A stretch of 12,836 bases of DNA, from positions 1 through 12,836 of the forward strand of contig JAEYRQ010000203.1 of the NCBI GenBank assembly GCA_023435545.1, written 5' to 3'. Both the position numbers and the translations under genes were made by a program. This stretch comes from Pseudomonadota bacterium (GTDB lineage Bacteria; Pseudomonadota; Alphaproteobacteria; Rhizobiales; Tepidamorphaceae). Below the pieces are notes generated by a model. The model was given only the letters and a program-made list of their open reading frames with translations, had not been told where the DNA came from and searched no databases. Below are positions 7,245 through 12,836 of this stretch, piece after piece (the first letter of the stretch is position 1; each line of letters starts with the position of its first letter).

Positions 7245-9687
7245 CGCTGGTCTCTCCAATCATCGTCCGGATATGGGTCGCGTAGGCCTCGCGAGTATGC
7301 CTGGTGCGCACCCTTTCCCGCAGGTTGTTGGCTCGCCGGCGCCGCTCTTCCGGCTCACCGAGCATGGATTTCAGGGCCGTGACATAGGCTGCGGCATGGG
7401 AGCCGACCGGTATCGGCCAGCCGGTCTCCTCGTCGATCAGTTCGGGAATGCCTCCCGCGGCGGTCGCGACCATCGGGATTCCCATCTGTCCGATCTCGAT
7501 CAGGATCGTCGGCATCCCGTCCCAGTCCGCCGTATAGAGCCAGCCGTCGCTGTCAGCGAGCGGCAATTCCTCGTAGGAGCGGAACGGAGGATGCAGCGTC
7601 AGGTTGGGCGGCAGGGCGGAGAGGTCCGGCGTCTCGTCGAGCACGGCCTTGCCCCAGCAATGGATGTCGATCTGCGGCATCGCACGCGCCACATCAACGA
7701 CGATGTCGAACCGCTTCTGCAGGTCGAGCCTGCCGGCCCACAGCACCACGGGTCGGCGGCGGCGCCCGGCGGTCTGCAACTGCGCTTCGACGAGCGGAGT
7801 CTCGGGCGGCCGCTGCATGGCCGGTGTATAGAGCACGTGCAGCTTCGATGCCTGCCCCGGCGCGAGAGCGTAGCGCTCGGCCAGACCATCGGCCAGATAG
7901 CGGGTATCGATCAGCGCGCCCCGGAGATTTGGAAGAAGCGGCGCGAAGTACCAGACCGGATACCCGGTCTCGCGGCCCTCCGGCGTGCGGTCCGCGCAGA
8001 AGTAGTAACAATACAGGTCCGTGAACAGGCGCAGACGCGCGCCGTAAGTGGCGAACGTATCGAAGGCAAGCCGCGAATTGACGTTGAACACGGACTTGGG
8101 CGCGAGCCGGCGGATCACCTCGTAGAGCATCCGCTGGCGCAATCGCGTCGGCTGGGGTGGCAGCAGCGAAGAGATATCGACCGTCGGCACTTCATACGGG
8201 AACCAGTCGGGACGTTCCCAATCGTCAGCGTCCGTCCGCAGCACCACCGGCTTCGCCCCCGCCTCGTGCAGCGTGGTCGTCAGAACACCGGCAACGAAAT
8301 CGGCGCCCCCCAGCTTGCCGAACGGCATCAGCACGATGGCGTCGCAGCCTGCCGCCGGAAGCGCCTCGACCACCCGGCGGTATCCGGCGTAGTCCTCATC
8401 GTGGTACGGCGGCACCATCGAGGGCGTCATGTCGTCGATGGCCGGTACATTCGGATCAAGGGCGGCGGCGGCATCTACCAGCGCCTGGAACTCCGGCGAC
8501 CGCCTCGCCATGCGCATCCGGCGCAGATCGGCGGCCGCGCCCGGCGCCCGCGCGATGCGGCGGACGGCCGTCCACCGGGCCGGCGCAGCCAGCGAGGCCG
8601 GCAGCCAATACGGATCACGGGCGAAGTTGACGTTGTGGTCGAAGCTGAGGCCTGAATTTATCCCCAGCCGCAGCCAGTGATCAAACAGCCAGTCCGGATA
8701 GGACTTCAGGCTGGGATTGAGCGCCAGATAGTCCTCTGCATCGAAGAGCGGGGTCGGCGAAATCCGCCGGGCGACGCCGACACGCAGCCAATGGCGGAAC
8801 AGAGGCTCTCCCGCCGGGCAACGGATGCCCAGGCGGGACAGTTCGGCAGCGTAGTGATCGGCATCGAACAGCGGTCCCGGGGGCATACCGCGTGGACAAT
8901 CAACGCCCAGATAGCGCGCCAGCAATTCGACCGGCGTCGCGTCTTCCGGCGAGCCGCTCGCCTGGCGGTAGGCTTCGGCGTCGAAGAGCCAGATCACGTA
9001 TCGGGAGAACAGTTCATCGTCGAGGTGAGTCCACCCCATGCCGATGGACGACAGCAGTTTGCTTGCTTGGCTCAGCCAGCGGGCCCGCTCGGCATCTTCA
9101 AACAATGCGCCTTCTGTGACTTCGTCCCCGGGTTCCTCGCTTTTCGCTGCGAAGCCCGGAGCCGGCGAGAGGCCCTGATGGCGGCCAAAGGCCAGAAAAT
9201 GGACCAGCGGATCATGGTGTATGACCCGGTCCTCGAGCGCACGGTGATAGTGGTCGCGGTCGAACACCCGGCCGACGATCCAGAAATCCGGCAGATCGGG
9301 CGGCACGACGATGTCGGACTGGCGCTCCGGCCCGAACGATATGGGCAGGCTCCTGCTGTTGTTGTCGACCGCCGCCAGCGTCAGGAACACGCCGAGCGCG
9401 CGCCCCTCGATCAACGGCTCGGGGTACTCCGCGAGTACGCGTACGACGCCGGAGCCGGATCGGCTGGCATCGACGACGACCTCGGTCACCCTGTCTCGGA
9501 TGATCCTGGCGTAGCTCATCGACCCGCCGTTGACCACGGCCACCAGCTTGTCGTCGGGCGCTCCGCTACGCTCGGGAAGGAAGAAGCGCAGCACCACCGG
9601 GCCGGCCGCTTGCGGGACTTCCAGCGTCGCGTCGAGCCCCAGCCAGTTGTCCCGGTAGGCGCCGTGTATCAACCTGAGCGTCGTCAC
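7237..9687 (-). CDS. GT4 glycosyltransferase with N-terminal beta domain and FD-Y repeats
   Basis: An 816-residue protein from GTG at 9687, with GAGGGG about 10 nt upstream. Residues 1-125 look like an all-beta accessory domain (GPVVLRFFLPERSG, RVTEVVVDAS). Residues 141-350 hold four copies of a 37-40 residue repeat: FDRDHY 142, FDAEAY 235, FDADHY 274 and FDAEDYLALNP 315. Each is followed by a PL..HWLR.G...G.SP.P-like half, a repeat seen in many alphaproteobacterial glycosyltransferases. Residues about 450-800 are the GT4 catalytic part: VVLWAGRLDLQKRFD (647-661), then DWDGMPTILIEIGQ (721-734), where the usual E-x7-E has Asp723 in place of the first Glu and E731 as the second. The frame remains open upstream to an ATG at 10995, but that stretch runs through the epimerase gene in another frame and becomes Arg-rich, so it is not used. 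The gap to the epimerase is 83 bases; the next gene overlaps its stop. Confidence 0.85.
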   Translation of the reverse strand: MTTLRLIHGAYRDNWLGLDATLEVPQAAGPVVLRFFLPERSGAPDDKLVAVVNGGSMSYARIIRDRVTEVVVDASRSGSGVVRVLAEYPEPLIEGRALGVFLTLAAVDNNSRSLPISFGPERQSDIVVPPDLPDFWIVGRVFDRDHYHRALEDRVIHHDPLVHFLAFGRHQGLSPAPGFAAKSEEPGDEVTEGALFEDAERARWLSQASKLLSSIGMGWTHLDDELFSRYVIWLFDAEAYRQASGSPEDATPVELLARYLGVDCPRGMPPGPLFDADHYAAELSRLGIRCPAGEPLFRHWLRVGVARRISPTPLFDAEDYLALNPSLKSYPDWLFDHWLRLGINSGLSFDHNVNFARDPYWLPASLAAPARWTAVRRIARAPGAAADLRRMRMARRSPEFQALVDAAAALDPNVPAIDDMTPSMVPPYHDEDYAGYRRVVEALPAAGCDAIVLMPFGKLGGADFVAGVLTTTLHEAGAKPVVLRTDADDWERPDWFPYEVPTVDISSLLPPQPTRLRQRMLYEVIRRLAPKSVFNVNSRLAFDTFATYGARLRLFTDLYCYYFCADRTPEGRETGYPVWYFAPLLPNLRGALIDTRYLADGLAERYALAPGQASKLHVLYTPAMQRPPETPLVEAQLQTAGRRRRPVVLWAGRLDLQKRFDIVVDVARAMPQIDIHCWGKAVLDETPDLSALPPNLTLHPPFRSYEELPLADSDGWLYTADWDGMPTILIEIGQMGIPMVATAAGGIPELIDEETGWPIPVGSHAAAYVTALKSMLGEPEERRRRANNLRERVRTRHTREAYATHIRTMIGETSDA

Positions 9688-9770
9688 CCCGATCCATCCC
9701 CTCGAATTGTCCGCGCAGCACAACTGCCGTCGGCTAACGTCTCCTCTCGCCGAAGCGCATCCGTCCCGGT

Positions 9771-10742
9771 CTAGCGGCTGCCGTGCACGTGCGCGCCTTG
9801 CCCTTCGCAGAGCTTCTCCGCCGCGATCGTCAGCGCCAAACCTTCTTCCAGGCTGTGCGTCGGCGTCCAGCCGAGGCCGGCGCGTGCCCGGGAAATATCG
9901 AGTACCACCCGCGGAACGTCGACACCACGTCCCGGAAGGTGGACAAGCGAGATCCGCCGGCCGGACAGCCGCTCGAACAGGTCCACCAGGTCGAGCAGGG
10001 ATATCCCGACCGAACTGCCGATGTTGATTGGAGCCGACGGCACGTCGGCCGCGAGCGCCAGCACGGCGGCCTCGACCACGTCGTTGACATAGATGAAGTC
10101 GCGCACGACGCTGCCGTCTCCCCAGATCTCGAGCGGCTCGCCCGTCCGCGCCGCCCTGATGACGGCCGCCACGAAGCCCTGGCTGCCCTTGACCTGCTGG
10201 CCGGGACCATAGGGATTTGCGATCCTCAGCGAGATCGTGCGCATATCGGACCGCAGCCCGACGAGCCGCAGGCCGTGCTCCGCAACAAGCTTGCCCAGGC
10301 CATAGCTGCTGATCGGCTCGGTCGGATGACTTTCGTTGATGGTCGCCGTGCCGGTACGCCCGTAGACGGCACCGCCGGACGACAGGAAGACGAAGCGCTC
10401 GACGCCACGGGCCGCGCAGAGTTCGGCCACGTCGATGACGTGACCGGCTTCCGTCGCAAGTTCGGCGCTGATGGTCCGCATGGGCGAGCCAGGACGGGTT
10501 GTCCCGCCGGCAAATACGACGTTGGTACAGCCTTCGAGAGCCTCGTCGAGCAGCCCGGTCATCTCGGTCCGGCCGACATGAAAGCGGCTGAAGGCAACGT
10601 CGTCCGGCAGCCGACTGGCGAGCCCAACGACGGCGACGCCGCGTTCTGCGAGCCTGCGCGCGATGTGACATCCAAGGAAGCCGGCCGCGCCGATGATCAG
10701 CGTGGATCCGGTCGCAGGCCTGCTCATTGCCTCCGTCAGCAT
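9771..10742 (-). CDS. NAD-dependent sugar epimerase/dehydratase (extended SDR)
   Basis: A 323-residue extended short-chain dehydrogenase of the UDP-glucose 4-epimerase type. The Rossmann motif GAAGFLG (18-24) binds NAD. FLSSGGAVYG (119-128) carries the catalytic Ser region, and Y147xxxK151 (SYGLGK) is the catalytic pair. RIANPYGPGQ and DFIYVNDVVEA follow in the order expected for nucleotide-sugar epimerases and dehydratases. It probably converts a nucleotide-sugar precursor used by the downstream transferases; whether it epimerises or dehydrates, and on which sugar, is not determined. Start choice is uncertain. ATG 10742 has no Shine-Dalgarno sequence. ATG 10727 has a GGAGG only 2 nt away, which is too close to be ideal; it would drop five residues. 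It is the first gene of the minus-strand cluster, divergent from otnK. Confidence 0.86.
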   Translation of the reverse strand: MLTEAMSRPATGSTLIIGAAGFLGCHIARRLAERGVAVVGLASRLPDDVAFSRFHVGRTEMTGLLDEALEGCTNVVFAGGTTRPGSPMRTISAELATEAGHVIDVAELCAARGVERFVFLSSGGAVYGRTGTATINESHPTEPISSYGLGKLVAEHGLRLVGLRSDMRTISLRIANPYGPGQQVKGSQGFVAAVIRAARTGEPLEIWGDGSVVRDFIYVNDVVEAAVLALAADVPSAPINIGSSVGISLLDLVDLFERLSGRRISLVHLPGRGVDVPRVVLDISRARAGLGWTPTHSLEEGLALTIAAEKLCEGQGAHVHGSR

Positions 10743-10999
10743 CGGCTAGCCGAATCGTGCGGTGCAATTGGCGGACTTCACTGCAGGAGCACCCTGTGAT
10801 CGCAAACGGACGGAAGCCGGCTTCGGGGGATGCCGGGCCGGCGCCCAGACGCATCCGACACATGGGCGGAAATGTCAACGCAGGCCCGGCAAACGGTGCA
10901 GCCTCAACCGAATGCGACGTGGGCCGGATCGCGTCCGTCCCGTCTCCGGGATCGGCCGCCGTCTGTGTCTGGACCCGGTCGGAATCGTTGGACATGTCG

Positions 11000-11008
11000 T
11001 GCTATATC
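11000..11008 (+). promoter_or_regulatory. Possible extended -10 promoter element for otnK
   Basis: TGCTATATC fits the extended -10 pattern TGnTATAAT with two mismatches in the hexamer. No good -35 sits 16-18 nt upstream (TTGGAC at 10988-10993 is too near), which extended -10 promoters tolerate. Transcription would begin near 11015, placing the inverted repeat at 11032-11055 just downstream of the start. Tentative. Confidence 0.28.
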
Positions 11009-11031
11009 CCTGGCCCGGAGATCCCACGGGC

Positions 11032-11055
11032 CACGTATGCGCTTAAGCAAACGTG
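11032..11055. promoter_or_regulatory. Inverted repeat, candidate operator for otnK
   Basis: Left arm CACGTATGC (11032-11040) and right arm GCAAACGTG (11047-11055) are reverse complements at 8 of 9 positions, around the 6-base centre GCTTAA, which with its flanks forms the palindrome GCTTAAGC (11041-11048). Size and symmetry fit a dimeric repressor site. It lies 60 bases before the otnK ATG. Sugar-acid operons of this kind are commonly controlled by local DeoR, GntR or LacI regulators, but no regulator gene is in the window. Confidence 0.5.
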
Positions 11056-11081
11056 TCGCCTGACGGCTATGAATGCGATAT

Positions 11082-11101
11082 GGCGGCCGGCAGGGGCCGC
11101 C
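11082..11101 (+). promoter_or_regulatory. otnK: GC-only hairpin abutting the otnK ribosome binding site
   Basis: GGCGGCC (11082-11088) pairs with GGCCGCC (11095-11101) across a 6-base loop GGCAGG. The stem ends one base before the Shine-Dalgarno GGGAGGG (11102-11108), which is 7 nt from ATG 11116. Such a stable stem in the leader could limit ribosome access or protect the 5' end. In GC-rich DNA it could also be chance. Confidence 0.35.
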
Positions 11102-11115
11102 GGGAGGGATTGGAC

Positions 11116-12381
11116 ATGCTGATCGGCGCCGTTGCCGACGATCTGACCGGCGCAACCGATCTCGCGCTGATGCTGGCCGCGGGGGGCATGCGTACCATCC
11201 AGGTGATGGGCGTGCCGGAGGACGTGGGGCGCCTCGAGACATTCGATGCCGTCGTGGTCGCTCTGAAGTCGCGTACCATTCCCGCACCCGACGCGGTCAG
11301 CCTGTCGCTCGCCGCCGCGCGGGCGTTGCGCGCGGCCGGCTGCCGGCAGGTGATATTCAAGTACTGCTCGACCTTCGACTCGACTGATGACGGCAATATC
11401 GGTCCGGTGGCGGATGCGCTGATGGCGGAGACCGGCGCCGAGGTTACCATCGCCTGCCCCGCCTTCCCGACCAACGGGCGGACCATCTACATGGGTAATC
11501 TGTTCGTCGGCCGGCAGCCGCTCGCAGAGAGCCCGATGCGCGATCATCCGCTGACGCCGATGCGGGACTCGGACCTCGTCCGCGTCTTGCAGCGCCAGAC
11601 CGCATCGAAAGTCGGCCTCGTCCCCTTCCCAATCGTGGACAAGGGTGCCGCCGCGATCCGAACGGCAATCGCCGAGGCAGCGGAGCGTGGCGAGAGGATG
11701 CTGATCGTCGACGCCATCACCGACCGCGATCTGCGGGAAATCGGCTCGGCCGTTTCCGACCTGCCGCTGATCACCGGCGGCTCGGGAATCGCTATCGGCC
11801 TTCCCCAGAATTTCGCCAGGGCCGGTCTGCTAGAGGCGACCCCTGCGCCGCGCAAGTTCCCGGCGCCGCCGGGCCGCGCCGCGATCCTGGCGGGGAGTTG
11901 CTCACAGGCGACCCGCAGCCAGGTCAGCGCGGCAATCGCGGCCGGAATTCCGGCGTACAGGATCACGCCTGCAGCGCTCGCAGACGGGCGTCAGTCAGTC
12001 GAGGAAATGCTTGCCTGGGCAGCCGGGCAGGATCCGGCAAGGCCGGTGCTGCTGTACTCCAGCGACGACCCCGAGGCGGTGCGGCAGGTGCAGGCGGCGC
12101 TGGGCCGGGCGGAGGCAGGCGAGCTCGTCGAGCGCGCGATCGCGGCGGTCGGCACAGGACTTGTCGAGGCCGGCGTGACGCGATTGATCGTCGCCGGCGG
12201 CGAGACATCCGGTGCCGTGGTCGGCGCCCTCGGTGTCGCCATGCTCGAGATCGGGCCGGAGATCGATCCGGGCGTTCCCTGGACACGTGCACTGGACGGC
12301 CGCGATCTGGTGCTGGCGCTCAAGTCCGGCAATTTCGGCGCCACAGACTTCTTCATCAAGGCCTGGGACCGCCTGGCCTGA
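11116..12381 (+). CDS. otnK: 3-oxo-tetronate kinase (four-carbon acid sugar kinase)
   Basis: A 421-residue protein, full length for the OtnK (formerly DUF1537) family. It phosphorylates 3-oxo-tetronate (the 3-keto form of L- or D-threonate or erythronate) with ATP, giving 3-oxo-tetronate 4-phosphate for later decarboxylation to dihydroxyacetone phosphate. The N-terminal IGAVADDLTGATD (3-15) is the family's sugar-acid-binding signature. KYCSTFDSTDDGNIGP and CPAFPTNGRTIY follow in the N-terminal domain. The C-terminal nucleotide-binding part carries GGETSG (361-366) and KSGNFGATDFF (403-413). ATG 11116 is preferred over GTG 11053 because GGGAGGG lies 7 nt upstream and conservation begins right after the ATG. 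A short-chain dehydrogenase follows after 33 nt. Substrate stereochemistry cannot be read from sequence. Confidence 0.92.
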   Translation: MLIGAVADDLTGATDLALMLAAGGMRTIQVMGVPEDVGRLETFDAVVVALKSRTIPAPDAVSLSLAAARALRAAGCRQVIFKYCSTFDSTDDGNIGPVADALMAETGAEVTIACPAFPTNGRTIYMGNLFVGRQPLAESPMRDHPLTPMRDSDLVRVLQRQTASKVGLVPFPIVDKGAAAIRTAIAEAAERGERMLIVDAITDRDLREIGSAVSDLPLITGGSGIAIGLPQNFARAGLLEATPAPRKFPAPPGRAAILAGSCSQATRSQVSAAIAAGIPAYRITPAALADGRQSVEEMLAWAAGQDPARPVLLYSSDDPEAVRQVQAALGRAEAGELVERAIAAVGTGLVEAGVTRLIVAGGETSGAVVGALGVAMLEIGPEIDPGVPWTRALDGRDLVLALKSGNFGATDFFIKAWDRLA

Positions 12382-12414
12382 TCGCCGGCTCCCATCAATA
12401 CCCCGAGGAGATGC

Positions 12415-12836
12415 ATGACTACCCAGTACGACCTCAACGGACAGACCGCGATCGTTACCGGTGGCGCCCAGGGAATCGGACGCGCCGTGGCCGAGCGCTT
12501 CGTCGCCTCAGGGGCCCGCGTCGTCATACTCGACCGCGACGCCGCGCTCGCCAGTAGCACAGCCACCGGGATCGGACCGCAGGCGCGCGCGGTCGCGGTC
12601 GACATCACCGATCTCGCCTCCGTCGAGGCGGCACGGGACGACGTGCTCGCCCAGGAGGGGCGGATCGACATCCTGGTCAACAATGCGGGGATCGCGGGCG
12701 CGAACGCCTCCACCTGGGATTATCCGGTCGAGGAATGGAACCGGATCATGGCGATCAACCTGAACGGCACATTCCACTGCTGCCGGGCAGTCGTGCCGGC
12801 GATGATCGCTGCCGGTTACGGACGGATCGTCAACAT
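12415..12836 (+). CDS. Short-chain dehydrogenase/reductase, N-terminal part, runs off the window
   Basis: The first 140 residues of a classical SDR from ATG 12415, preceded by GAGGAG 4 nt away. An ATG at 12411 is out of frame. TGGAQGIG (15-22) is the cofactor-binding TGxxxGIG motif. Asp40 at the end of the second strand (VVILDRD) favours NAD(H) over NADP(H). D63 (VDITD) contacts the adenine, and NNAG (89-92) is the structural motif. The catalytic Ser-Tyr-Lys region lies beyond the edge. Position just after otnK suggests that it oxidises the sugar acid (threonate or erythronate type) that feeds the kinase. Characterised pathways usually use a beta-hydroxyacid dehydrogenase (LtnD/DtnD) for that step, so this could be a non-orthologous replacement, or it could act on a related polyol or sugar. 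Confidence 0.88.
   Translation, partial: MTTQYDLNGQTAIVTGGAQGIGRAVAERFVASGARVVILDRDAALASSTATGIGPQARAVAVDITDLASVEAARDDVLAQEGRIDILVNNAGIAGANASTWDYPVEEWNRIMAINLNGTFHCCRAVVPAMIAAGYGRIVN

Larger units (their letters stand above)
10743..11115. other. Divergent intergenic region between the glycan cluster and otnK
   Basis: 373 bases with no supported gene. They should contain the promoter for the minus-strand glycan cluster and the control region of otnK. On the minus strand a perfect TTGACA lies at 10873-10878, but no matching -10 box follows at 16-18 nt. On the plus strand there are an extended -10-like element, an inverted repeat and a GC hairpin, listed separately. A minus-strand open frame starting at ATG 10995 crosses the region with modest GC third-position bias, but it has no stop until 7237 and no recognisable domain. 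Confidence 0.55.

Noticed and set aside
6928..8655. Plus-strand frame of 575 codons opposite the GT2 and GT4 genes.
   Set aside because: Arg/His/Gln-rich composition typical of antisense frames; the minus strand carries conserved motifs over the same bases.
8677..10799. Plus-strand frames of 365 and 338 codons opposite the GT4 N-terminus and the epimerase.
   Set aside because: Antisense shadows of well-supported minus-strand genes.

Overview
The window is GC-rich DNA (roughly 60-65% by eye). Its gene style suggests an alphaproteobacterium: multidomain glycosyltransferases carrying the 'FD..Y...NP' repeat, HxG-type sulfotransferases, and an OtnK kinase. This placement is inference; there is no rRNA or other marker here.

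From about 10742 down to position 1, every gene lies on the minus strand and makes or decorates glycans. In transcription order they are: an NAD-dependent sugar epimerase/dehydratase (9771-10742); an 816-residue GT4 glycosyltransferase with an N-terminal beta-rich domain and four FD-Y repeats (7237-9687); a small GT2 glycosyltransferase (6519-7244); two different sulfotransferases (5458-6519 and 4531-5409); then, after an 800-bp gap, a GT4-like glycosyltransferase (2528-3571) and a very large GT4 plus GT2-like protein that runs off the left edge (1-2525). Stops and starts overlap or nearly touch at three junctions (7244/7239, 6519/6521 and 2525/2528), which indicates translational coupling. 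The set reads as a locus for a sulfated surface polysaccharide or glycoconjugate. No polymerase, flippase, ABC exporter or PAPS-synthesis gene is visible here.

The gap at 3572-4386 is a damaged region. It holds a frameshifted plus-strand fragment of an IS3-family transposase (about 4202-4375) and an AT-rich patch with several small palindromes. The second sulfotransferase is itself interrupted: a TAA at 4531-4533 is followed in frame by 47 more sulfotransferase-like codons ending at a normal TGA (4387-4389). It looks like a single-base nonsense mutation (or a sequencing error) in a formerly 340-residue protein.

From 11116 rightwards the strand and the theme change. An otnK-type 3-oxo-tetronate kinase gene (11116-12381) is followed 33 nt later by a truncated short-chain dehydrogenase (12415 to the edge). 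This looks like the start of a four-carbon sugar-acid catabolic operon. The 373-bp divergent intergenic region (10743-11115) carries a 24-bp inverted repeat that is a good operator candidate, and a GC-only hairpin directly beside the otnK Shine-Dalgarno sequence.
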